This document shows, piece by piece, positions 35,745 to 42,930 of a stretch of 64,000 nt of DNA. The notes beneath the pieces are model-generated. The model ran no database searches. It was not told the origin of the DNA and worked only from the letters and a program-made list of their open reading frames with translations. The first letter of the stretch is position 1. Each line of letters starts with the position of its first letter. Made by a program: the position numbers and the translations under genes. Source of the stretch: Neoalteromonas flava (lineage in GTDB: Bacteria; Pseudomonadota; Gammaproteobacteria; Enterobacterales; Alteromonadaceae). Where the stretch lies: NCBI RefSeq assembly GCF_002807685.1, contig NZ_PEAX01000007.1, positions 88,733 through 152,732 on the forward strand. Direction: 5' to 3'.

Positions 35745-36752
35745 TTACTGTTTAACTACGGTTTGCGCGATTTGTCCAAAAATGGATTGGCCATCAGCAT
35801 CGAACATTTCGATAGTCACATGATCACCAAACTGCATAAATGGTGTGCTTGGTTTGCCATTTTGAATGGTTTCGATCATGCGAATCTCCGCAATACAACT
35901 GTAACCAACACCGCCTTCACTGACGGGCTTGCCTGGACCACCGTCTAATTTATTTGAGACTGTACCAGAACCGATAATCGTGCCGGCTGCTAACGGACGA
36001 GTTTTGGCTGCATGGGCAATCAGTTGACCAAAGTTAAAGGTCATATCGATACCGGCATGCGGTTTACCGAACATGCTATTGTTAAGGTGCGAAACTAACG
36101 GTAATTCAAGTTTTCCGTTGTTCCATTTGTCACCTAATTGCTCTGGCGTTACGCACACAGGGCTGAAAGCACTTGAGGGCTTTGATTGGAAAAAGCCAAA
36201 GCCCTTGGCTAACTCGCCAGGGATTAAACCACGTAATGATACGTCATTAACGATCATTACCAAGCGCACGTGTTGCAGTGCTTCTTCAGCACTTACGCCC
36301 ATTGGCACATCGCCAGTAACAACCGCGACTTCGGCTTCAAAATCGATACCAAAACCATCGTCTTGCGGCATTACAATGTCATCACGAGGCCCTAAGAAAC
36401 TGTCGGAGCCGCCTTGATACATCAAAGGATCAGTCCAAAAACTCTCAGGCATTTCCGCATTACGTGCTTTCCGCACGAGCTCTACGTGATTGACATAGGC
36501 GCTACCATCTGCCCACTGAAAAGCGCGGGGTAGCGGAGATGCGCATTGAGTTTGATCAAAGGCTTCGCCAGCAATTTCACCTGACTCTAACGCCGCAAAT
36601 CGTTGCTCAAGCTGCGGGGCCACTTCATCCCAGTTATCCAAAGCGAATTGCAATGTGGAAGCAATGCCTTGGGCAGTGGTCATCTTGGTTAGATCTGAAT
36701 TCACGATGACGAGTTGGCCGTCGCGCCCGGATTTAATACTTGCTAACTTCAT
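35745..36752 (-). CDS. Fumarylacetoacetate-hydrolase-family protein
   Basis: A 335-residue protein of the FAH family. Landmarks: PSSAFSPV near residue 185, the acidic metal-ligand cluster DFEAEVAVVTG near residue 140, and GTVSNKLDGGPGKPV plus GGVGYSCIAEIRM toward the end. With hppD upstream it is most likely the fumarylacetoacetase of tyrosine degradation, giving fumarate and acetoacetate. The start at 36752 overlaps the stop of the VOC gene (ATGA) and has AGGAG. It is shorter than the eukaryotic-type FAH (about 420 residues), being of the smaller bacterial kind. Confidence 0.87.
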   Translation of the reverse strand: MKLASIKSGRDGQLVIVNSDLTKMTTAQGIASTLQFALDNWDEVAPQLEQRFAALESGEIAGEAFDQTQCASPLPRAFQWADGSAYVNHVELVRKARNAEMPESFWTDPLMYQGGSDSFLGPRDDIVMPQDDGFGIDFEAEVAVVTGDVPMGVSAEEALQHVRLVMIVNDVSLRGLIPGELAKGFGFFQSKPSSAFSPVCVTPEQLGDKWNNGKLELPLVSHLNNSMFGKPHAGIDMTFNFGQLIAHAAKTRPLAAGTIIGSGTVSNKLDGGPGKPVSEGGVGYSCIAEIRMIETIQNGKPSTPFMQFGDHVTIEMFDADGQSIFGQIAQTVVKQ

Positions 36753-37297
36753 GCTTTTGCTCCTGGAAAACCTTGTCCGTTGTGTAACCACTCAGCATGC
36801 TTTGGCGCTTTTTTCGTCTGCGCCCATTCTTCTAGCATGGCAGGGGCTACGCGTTTGAGTTCTTGCATCATTTCTGGTGTATGGGTATTCGCCGCTAACT
36901 CAATACGATGTCCGTTTGGATCGAAAAAATAAATCGACTTAAATATACCGTGATCAGTTGGCCCCAACACTTTAATGTCCGCGGCTTCTAAACGTGCTTT
37001 AGCGGCTAATAAATCGTCCATACTCTCAACTTCAAAAGCGATGTGTTGCACCCACTCTGGAGTATTACCATCTCGCCCCATCTGTGGAGAGTTGGGTAAC
37101 TCAAAAAACGCTAAGACGTTACCATTACCAGCATCTAAAAAGACATGCATATAGGGATCTGGCGCTTGGGTTGACGGTACGCGGTCTTCTGCAATTGCTA
37201 GCTGAAAATCCATATCAAGCATCTTTTGATAAAATTCGACAGTCTCTTTGGCATCATTGCAGCGGTAGGCCACGTGGTGGATCCGAGATAATTGCAT
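36749..37297 (-). CDS. VOC-family (glyoxalase/dioxygenase-fold) protein
   Basis: A 182-residue vicinal-oxygen-chelate protein with two beta-alpha-beta-beta-beta modules: SRIHHVAYRCNDAKETVEFYQ at the N-terminus split as SRIHHVAYRC and KETVEFYQKM, and VQHIAFEVESMDDL near residue 82. Candidate metal ligands are His6 or His7, His in VQHIAFEV and Glu in GHRIELAAN. Families of this fold include glyoxalase I and extradiol dioxygenases. It is sandwiched between hppD (2 bases from its stop) and the FAH-family gene (overlap), so it should act in tyrosine catabolism; see the finding on the missing homogentisate dioxygenase. Confidence 0.85.
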   Translation of the reverse strand: MQLSRIHHVAYRCNDAKETVEFYQKMLDMDFQLAIAEDRVPSTQAPDPYMHVFLDAGNGNVLAFFELPNSPQMGRDGNTPEWVQHIAFEVESMDDLLAAKARLEAADIKVLGPTDHGIFKSIYFFDPNGHRIELAANTHTPEMMQELKRVAPAMLEEWAQTKKAPKHAEWLHNGQGFPGAKA

Positions 37298-37299
37298 AA

Positions 37300-38388
37300 T
37301 TACGCTTCCTCTTTACTACCAACCACGCCGCGTGCAACTTGATCGCGCTCAATCGACTCAAATAAGGCTTTAAAGTTACCCTCACCGAAACCTTCGTCTT
37401 GCTTGCGTTGAATGAATTCAAAAAACACTGGACCCAACATAGTTTCAGAAAAGATTTGAAGTAGCAGTCGCGGTTGTCCGCCTTCTGTTGTTCCATCTAA
37501 AAGGATCCCGCGTGCCCGCAGTTCATCAACTGGCTCGCCGTGACCCGGTAAACGCTCTTCCAGCATTTCATAGTAGGTCGCTGGTGGCGCTGTCATAAAT
37601 TTCATACCTTGGGCTTTTAGGCGATCCCAACAAGCAAGTAAGTCATCACAAGCAAAAGCAATGTGCTGGATACCTTCACCGTTATAGGCCATCAAGAATT
37701 CTTCAATTTGGCCACCACCGCCACCGCCAGCTTCTTCATTTAGTGGAATGCGGATCTTACCATCAGGTGCTGTCATTGCTTTAGACAGCAATCCGGTGTA
37801 CTCACCCTTGATGTCAAAATAGCGGATTTCGCGGAAGTTAAACAAATTGGTATAGAAATCTGCCCAATAGCCCATGCGACCACGATAAACATTGTGCGTC
37901 AAATGATCTAAGGTGTGGAAACCACAGCCTTCAGGGTTACGATCAACGCCTTCGATCCATTCAAAATCGATATCGTAAATAGTTTCGCCTTCTTTATAGC
38001 GGTCAATCAAGTAAAGTGCCGCACCACCGATGCCTTTGATTGCTGGAAGGCGAAGTTCCATTGGACCGGTGTACAATTCAACCGGCTGTGCGCCTTTCCG
38101 CAATGCCTCATTGTAAGCAAATTGCGCGTCTTTTACGCGAAAAGCCATACCACAGGCAGATGGGCCATGCTCTTCGGCATAGTACGCTGCTGGACTATTC
38201 TTTTCGTAATTAGTGATAAAGTTGATGTCGCCTTGACGCCACAACGCAACGTCTTTGGATTTATGTACAGCAACTTTGGTAAATCCCATCGCGGTGAAAA
38301 CGGGTTCTAAAATACCTTTCTCTGGCGCGGTAAACTCTACAAACTCAAAGCCGTCGAGCCCCATTGGATTTTCAAATAAATCTGCCAT
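37300..38388 (-). CDS. hppD: 4-hydroxyphenylpyruvate dioxygenase
   Basis: A 362-residue non-heme iron dioxygenase converting 4-hydroxyphenylpyruvate to homogentisate. Iron ligands are visible as His in [12 protein letters not shown] (about 160), His in GIQHIAFAC (about 240) and Glu in PVFFEFIQR (about 325). The start [19 protein letters not shown] is typical of bacterial enzymes. AGGAAG precedes the ATG. It is the first gene of the operon and is divergent from a MarR regulator, with a palindromic operator between them. Confidence 0.96.
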   Translation of the reverse strand: MADLFENPMGLDGFEFVEFTAPEKGILEPVFTAMGFTKVAVHKSKDVALWRQGDINFITNYEKNSPAAYYAEEHGPSACGMAFRVKDAQFAYNEALRKGAQPVELYTGPMELRLPAIKGIGGAALYLIDRYKEGETIYDIDFEWIEGVDRNPEGCGFHTLDHLTHNVYRGRMGYWADFYTNLFNFREIRYFDIKGEYTGLLSKAMTAPDGKIRIPLNEEAGGGGGGQIEEFLMAYNGEGIQHIAFACDDLLACWDRLKAQGMKFMTAPPATYYEMLEERLPGHGEPVDELRARGILLDGTTEGGQPRLLLQIFSETMLGPVFFEFIQRKQDEGFGEGNFKALFESIERDQVARGVVGSKEEA

Positions 38389-38452
38389 TGCAATCTTCCT
38401 CTGTTGAAACTGTTGACTATTACGCTCAGATGATTCGTAATGGTTGTGAATG

Positions 38453-38480
38453 CAACTAAATTAGTTGTCATTGCAACTAA
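38453..38480. promoter_or_regulatory. Candidate MarR operator between hppD and marR
   Basis: The half-site CAACTAA occurs three times with alternating orientation: CAACTAA (38453-38459), TTAGTTG (38461-38467) and CAACTAA (38474-38480). This makes two overlapping inverted repeats (centre distances 1 and 6 bases). Placement between a MarR-type gene and hppD makes it the best operator candidate for both directions. Confidence 0.65.
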
Positions 38481-38526
38481 TGTCAAGTGTGAGCGATTTT
38501 TGACCAGTGATGAGGGTAAAGAATTT

Positions 38527-38994
38527 ATGACAATCGAGCAGCGACATCTAAAGTTAGAGCGCTTCATGCCATATCGACTTTCGATTTTGTCAAACAAAGT
38601 CAGTGGTATCATAGCCTCCACCTACAAAGATAAGTTTGCTCTGTCGATAACCGAGTGGCGCATTATGGCCGTTTTGGGTGAGCATCCGGGAATATCTGCC
38701 GACGAAATTTCGGTTAAAACACAGCTCGAAAAATCTATCCTTAGTCGTGCCATCAGTAAGTTGCTCAAGCGCAATTTAATTGAACGAAGCATTGCCAGTG
38801 ATGACCGCCGCCGTTCTGAAATCCGTCTTTCAACAACCGGAATGACGGTTTACCGCGAGATTGTGCCGCTTTCCTATCAGTATGAAACAGCGCTGCTGAG
38901 TTGCTTATCGGACGCTGAGCAAAAACAACTCAGTGACATTATTGACCGACTGTACGCTCATGCCGAAACCCTAGATCATGCTGCGTCTAAGTGA
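38527..38994 (+). CDS. MarR-family transcriptional regulator
   Basis: A 155-residue winged-helix regulator. The DNA-binding part spans about residues 35-110: LSITEWRIMAVLGEHPG, ISADEISVKTQLEKSILSRAI (recognition helix) and the wing RSIASDDRRRSEIRLS. I set the start at 38527 with a GAGGG upstream; a longer frame from 38440 would run through the operator palindromes. MarR proteins often sense aromatic compounds, which suits the divergent hppD operon. Its 3' end overlaps the alpha/beta hydrolase gene by 19 bases. Confidence 0.92.
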   Translation: MTIEQRHLKLERFMPYRLSILSNKVSGIIASTYKDKFALSITEWRIMAVLGEHPGISADEISVKTQLEKSILSRAISKLLKRNLIERSIASDDRRRSEIRLSTTGMTVYREIVPLSYQYETALLSCLSDAEQKQLSDIIDRLYAHAETLDHAASK

Positions 38995-39839
38995 GTTTTG
39001 AAGTATTCATGTATGTCATGCCACAGTGGTTCTGCAGCAGCTCGAAAATAACCCATATGTCCTACTTGCGGCATGTTGATGCTTGCGGGATCAATATCAA
39101 TCCGGTCAATTGTTGCATTAGTAAAGTGCTTAAAAAATGCATCTCGTGAGCGCGGCATAGCCCAAAGATCATCGGTTGCTACTACGGCTTTAATCGGCAT
39201 TTTTACCTGCGCGAATAATTGATGCACTTCAGGGAAATTCGGATCATCGAAAAAGTAATGCGGATTTTTGCACCAGCGCTTCCACTGTTTGTAAACACCA
39301 AGTGGTAGATCTTCACCCATGCCAAGTCGACTCCAAGCGAGATACCCTTTTAATCGCGTTATCACGGGGGCAACAACATTCCACATAAACATTACACGGT
39401 ATTTCTCCATGGTCGGCATCCAGCCATGCCAGCCAGAGCCAACACCGACGCAATAGGCAGCCTGCACTTTATGGTGGTTGTCGATTAGACCGATGGCATG
39501 GCCGCCATAGGAGTGACCAATAAGAAAAATAGGCACCTGACCTACGCCGTGATGGTCGATAACGGCTTTTAAATCGCGCCGTGCCCAATCGCGGTAATCT
39601 AGCTCGAAATTACGTAAGGCAGTAGGTGCCGATTGGCCAATTCCACGATAGTCAAAGGTTGAAACGGTGAATCCCTGCGCAGCTGCATGTTCGGCAAACT
39701 TGCGGTAGAAACCTTGCGGTACGCCTGTCGCACTGGCAATGATGATGCGCGCTAAGGCTGTCTCAGCCACATAATCTGTGCCTGAAAGTGCGTAATTGTC
39801 GTCAGTTTGATAGTGAGTTTGGATAATTTTACATCCCAT
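38976..39839 (-). CDS. Alpha/beta hydrolase (serine hydrolase)
   Basis: A 287-residue alpha/beta hydrolase. The nucleophile elbow is IGHSYGGHA near residue 107, the Asp candidate lies in VATDDLWAMP near residue 224 and the His in VGHMGYFR near residue 265. An oxyanion region ATGVPQGFY near residue 37 and DYRGIGQS near residue 62 fit the serine-aminopeptidase-like group. The substrate is unknown. It is divergent from merR, and its promoter overlaps the MerR palindrome, so it is probably MerR-controlled. Confidence 0.85.
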   Translation of the reverse strand: MGCKIIQTHYQTDDNYALSGTDYVAETALARIIIASATGVPQGFYRKFAEHAAAQGFTVSTFDYRGIGQSAPTALRNFELDYRDWARRDLKAVIDHHGVGQVPIFLIGHSYGGHAIGLIDNHHKVQAAYCVGVGSGWHGWMPTMEKYRVMFMWNVVAPVITRLKGYLAWSRLGMGEDLPLGVYKQWKRWCKNPHYFFDDPNFPEVHQLFAQVKMPIKAVVATDDLWAMPRSRDAFFKHFTNATIDRIDIDPASINMPQVGHMGYFRAAAEPLWHDIHEYFKTHLDAA

Positions 39840-39868
39840 GGTGTTCGTTCCGAAAGTTGGATTTCCCT

Positions 39869-39900
39869 AGGATAAACTATGGAGTATACTCCATAGTCAA
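39869..39900 (-). promoter_or_regulatory. MerR-type promoter and operator
   Basis: ACTATGGAGTA (39876-39886) is followed at once by its exact reverse complement (39887-39897), a perfect 22-bp palindrome. On the reverse strand a -35 TTGACT (39900-39895) and a -10 TATCCT (39874-39869) flank it with a 20-base spacer. A stretched 19-20-base spacer filled by a dyad is the hallmark of MerR-activated promoters; it would drive the alpha/beta hydrolase gene. Confidence 0.85.
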
Positions 39901-39921
39901 GTCGAAAATGGTGAGATATCT

Positions 39922-40266
39922 ATGCAGGCGAGCGAAGTAGCAAAACGTGCAGGCGTTAATAAAGATACGTTGCGCTATTATGAACAACTGGGAGTCATTA
40001 GCGCACCAAAGCGGGCTGCAAACGGTTATCGTGAGTATTCGGAAGAGACTTTAGAAGAGTTGCGCTTCATTAAGTTAGCACAGTCAGTCGGATTTACGTT
40101 GCAGGAAATAAAGCCAGCTATTCCCTTTGTTCAGAACCCAATACCTGGTTGCCCGAAGTTGACACAGGCTATCACCCAGCAATTGGCTCGAATAGACGAC
40201 AAGCTAGCAGAGCTTGCTCGCTCGAGGCAAACCCTTCTGCGCTGGTTAGATAAACTATCTGCCTAG
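39922..40266 (+). CDS. MerR-family transcriptional regulator
   Basis: A 114-residue MerR protein: the winged HTH is MQASEVAKRAGVNKDTLRYYEQLG split as ASEVAKRAGVNKDTLRYYE, with wing GYREYSEET, followed by a dimerisation coiled coil (about residues 75-112). One Cys (PGCPKL near residue 75) sits at a position where metal-sensing family members often have ligands, but the usual second Cys is missing, so a thiol or organic signal is more likely than a metal. It is divergent from an alpha/beta hydrolase gene across a perfect palindrome. The 3' end overlaps the UDG-like gene by 12 bases. Confidence 0.92.
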   Translation: MQASEVAKRAGVNKDTLRYYEQLGVISAPKRAANGYREYSEETLEELRFIKLAQSVGFTLQEIKPAIPFVQNPIPGCPKLTQAITQQLARIDDKLAELARSRQTLLRWLDKLSA

Positions 40267-40848
40267 TATTTGACTAATAGTCTCGCGCACTTGTGGCAAT
40301 AATGAATGTTCAAACCATGGATGTTTGGCCAACCAACGATTGTTGCGTCCCGATGGATGTGGAAGAACGAGTGCGGACTCTTTTAGCAGAGTCTGCCAAT
40401 CTGCTACTGCTGAGGTTAATGTCGGATAATTGGGCCAGTAGTATTGCTGGGCATAGCGACCGATATAAATGTGAAAAACTGCAGCACTCTTAGCTAAAAA
40501 TTCCGGGTGCCAAGTAGGTGCGCAGATCTTAATAGGAGGGGCGTCGGCACCGTTTTTATAACCTGGGAAACAAAAGCCCATCGGCAAAACATTAACAAGC
40601 CCCAAATTATAAAATTCGTGCGTTGTTAAGCCTAGCCAGTCGCGTAAGCGGTTGCCTGAAGCATCATTCCACGCAATTCCGCTTTCGTGGGCGAGTCGCC
40701 CCGGAGCCTGACTGATCAGATTGATCCTCGCAGTTGGGTTAAACAGAAATATGGGGCGCGGTTTATGCGGTAACAAGGATGAGCACAAGGTGCAATTCTG
40801 CACTTGCTGGCAAAGCTTCGCGACACTACATGAATTTTTCGCACTCAA
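40255..40848 (-). CDS. Uracil-DNA glycosylase superfamily protein
   Basis: A 197-residue protein of the UDG superfamily. The N-terminal block CQQVQNCTLCSSLLPHKPRPIF ends in the motif SQAPGRLAHESGIAW (about residues 46-60, motif 1), and LPHPSGRNNRWLA near residue 160 is motif 2. The two N-terminal Cys (NCTLC) recall the Fe-S-type UDGs, but a full set of four Cys is not evident. The start is TTG at 40848, with no good ribosome-binding site. The family is annotated as uracil-DNA glycosylase, though this subgroup has not, to my knowledge, been tested. Confidence 0.82.
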   Translation of the reverse strand: MSAKNSCSVAKLCQQVQNCTLCSSLLPHKPRPIFLFNPTARINLISQAPGRLAHESGIAWNDASGNRLRDWLGLTTHEFYNLGLVNVLPMGFCFPGYKNGADAPPIKICAPTWHPEFLAKSAAVFHIYIGRYAQQYYWPNYPTLTSAVADWQTLLKESALVLPHPSGRNNRWLAKHPWFEHSLLPQVRETISQILGR

Positions 40849-40922
40849 TAGGAGGAACCATTGTTAATCTTTTCTGCCTTGAACTAGTATAAGATTTAAA
40901 AATATCTATTTGGATTTTAAGT

Positions 40923-41342
40923 TTGCTTAATTTTGATCAACCGGTACTGATCATCGATGATAGCGAGATTGATCGCTACATTTTGAAGCGTCAATTGCGT
41001 AGTATCGGTTTTAACAATGTTAATGAAGCTGATGGACCGCAAGCGGCCTTGCAAAGCATTGAAAAAGCAGAGCAACGGCAAGAAGCAGTGCCAAGGTTGC
41101 TCATCTTAGACATGCATATGCCGACTTGTAGTGGCTTGGAGTTTCTTATTTCTATTAGGGATAAATTTGATTCAGGTTTGCTGCATGAAAGTAAGGTTTT
41201 GATGTACTCGGCAACAGAAAACCCTAATGAGCAAACTGCCATATTGCAGCAACCTATGGTCTGCGGGTTTATTGTCAAAGGGGCAGAACTCAGCGTGATC
41301 GAAGAAACGTTAGCGGCAGTTATTGAAGGCTCAGTAGGATAG
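40923..41342 (+). CDS. Single-domain response regulator
   Basis: A 139-residue receiver domain: acidic pair Asp12-Asp13 (LIIDDSE), phosphoacceptor Asp63 (LLILDMHMP), Ser/Thr switch in MYSATE and Lys in IVKGAE. No output domain is attached. It starts with TTG at 40923, since no ATG exists in frame before the conserved LIIDD; the ribosome-binding site is weak. The next gene, a histidine kinase, begins 4 bases after its stop, so the two are a CheY-like/kinase pair. Confidence 0.9.
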   Translation: MLNFDQPVLIIDDSEIDRYILKRQLRSIGFNNVNEADGPQAALQSIEKAEQRQEAVPRLLILDMHMPTCSGLEFLISIRDKFDSGLLHESKVLMYSATENPNEQTAILQQPMVCGFIVKGAELSVIEETLAAVIEGSVG

Positions 41343-41346
41343 GTAA

Positions 41347-42888
41347 ATGCAAAAACCGCTACCGACTAAGAACGAATCTGAGCGCCTAAAAGCGCTGGAT
41401 TCTTATCGGGTGATGGATTCTCCGCCCGAGGCTGCGCTTGACGATATTACCAATATGGCAGCAGAACTGTGCGATGTACCAATAGCGCTCATTAGCCTAG
41501 TTGATGACCATCGACAGTGGTTTAAATCCGCCTGTGGTTTAGGTGCCAAAGAAACAGATAAAGATATCGCATTTTGCGCCCACGCTATTCATCAGCAACA
41601 AATCTTTGAAGTTCCCAATGCGCTTGAAGACCCGCGTTTTTTTGATAATCCGTTGGTCACTGGAGAGCCGAATATCCGTTTCTATGCAGGTATGCCGTTA
41701 ATTACTTCGGCCGGATATGCATTGGGGACGTTGTGTGTCATTGATACCAAACCTAATCAGCTGAGTGAAAAGCAACGACGTTACCTCAAGGTATTAGCGC
41801 AGGAAGTTATCGCTCGCTTTGAGTTACAGAAATCAAATCAGGCACTACAGCGCGCGCAAAAATTACAGTTGCTGATCACCGAAACCAATCAAGACTGCAT
41901 TTTTGTAAAAGATAAAGACTGTAAAATTATTCAAGCGAATTCCGCCTTTATGGCGCTGTACCCGGATGATAAAAGAGCAAAGGTGATTGGTTACACAACC
42001 GTAGAAGATTATCACCCTAAAGAAGCTGAGTTATTTCTGGCCGATGATAAGCAGGCACTTGAATCCGGCAAGGTCGAAAAGTTTGAGACCATCACTTGTC
42101 CGGATGGAGTAACACGAACCTTGTTTACCACCAAAGTGCGCTTTAAAGATGACGATGGTGAGCCCTATATTCTAGGTGTAGCCAGAGACGTTACCGAACG
42201 TGAAGCGCTGATTAAATCATTGGAAAAGTCGAATCAAGATCTTGATGAATTTGCTTATGTAGCGTCACATGACTTACGGGCGCCATTAACTGCTATTCGA
42301 CGTCTCATTGAGTGGGTCAGAGAAGATGCGCTTGGCCACGTGAGCGATGAAACAATCAAACAGATAGATATGATTGAACAGCGCAGTCGACGCATGGACC
42401 AACTATTAACCGACTTGTTGAATTATGCCAAAGTAGGTCGCGAGCAACATGAACCTGAGCAAATAGATTTATGTCCTTTCGTCGAGGATATCGTTGCGCT
42501 AATAGATAAGCCAGAGGGATTTGCTATTAAGGCTGAACCAGCCATCTTGAATATACCGCGGACTCCTCTCCAATTGGTGCTCACAAACTTGCTATCAAAT
42601 GCGCTTAAGCATCATGATAAAGCGATCGGAATGGTCAGTGTGTCGGTAGTCGAGAGCGCAACTCATTATGCAATAAGCGTTGCTGACGATGGTCCGGGTA
42701 TTGCGCCTGAATATCGTGAACAGGTGTTTGAAAAATTTAAGAAGCTGCGTTCTCAAGACGATGTTGCCGGCAGCGGTTTAGGCCTGTCGATGGTATTGAA
42801 AATGATCGAGCACTACGCGGGTACCATTCATATAGAAGACAATCTACCGCGCGGCAGCCAATTTATCATTGAGTGGCCAAAACCCTAA
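41347..42888 (+). CDS. GAF-PAS histidine kinase
   Basis: A 513-residue cytoplasmic kinase: a GAF domain (about residues 20-165, ending in GTLCVIDTKP), a PAS domain (about 175-290, DCKIIQANSAFMALY), the H-box ASHDLRAPLTAI near residue 315, and an ATPase domain (about 400-510, with NLLSNALKHH, DDGPGIAPE, GSGLGLSMV). There is no membrane segment, so it senses an internal cue or, through PAS, redox or light-type signals. Lying directly behind the response-regulator gene, it should phosphorylate that receiver. Confidence 0.93.
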   Translation: MQKPLPTKNESERLKALDSYRVMDSPPEAALDDITNMAAELCDVPIALISLVDDHRQWFKSACGLGAKETDKDIAFCAHAIHQQQIFEVPNALEDPRFFDNPLVTGEPNIRFYAGMPLITSAGYALGTLCVIDTKPNQLSEKQRRYLKVLAQEVIARFELQKSNQALQRAQKLQLLITETNQDCIFVKDKDCKIIQANSAFMALYPDDKRAKVIGYTTVEDYHPKEAELFLADDKQALESGKVEKFETITCPDGVTRTLFTTKVRFKDDDGEPYILGVARDVTEREALIKSLEKSNQDLDEFAYVASHDLRAPLTAIRRLIEWVREDALGHVSDETIKQIDMIEQRSRRMDQLLTDLLNYAKVGREQHEPEQIDLCPFVEDIVALIDKPEGFAIKAEPAILNIPRTPLQLVLTNLLSNALKHHDKAIGMVSVSVVESATHYAISVADDGPGIAPEYREQVFEKFKKLRSQDDVAGSGLGLSMVLKMIEHYAGTIHIEDNLPRGSQFIIEWPKP

Positions 42889-42894
42889 GAGAGC

Positions 42895-42918
42895 AGGGGA
42901 ACGAACGCCCGTTCCCCT
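42895..42918. terminator. Hairpin between convergent genes
   Basis: AGGGGAACG (42895-42903) and CGTTCCCCT (42910-42918) form a perfect 9-bp GC-rich stem over a 6-base loop, between the histidine kinase (ends 42888) and the tricorn gene (ends 42931). No T-run, but placement and strength suggest a bidirectional terminator. Confidence 0.6.
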
Positions 42919-42930
42919 AGAGTTAGCGGC

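Noticed and set aside
40849..40890. A strong forward AGGAGG near 40851 as the start of a small gene
   Set aside because: The only frames behind it stop after about ten codons and have non-standard starts.
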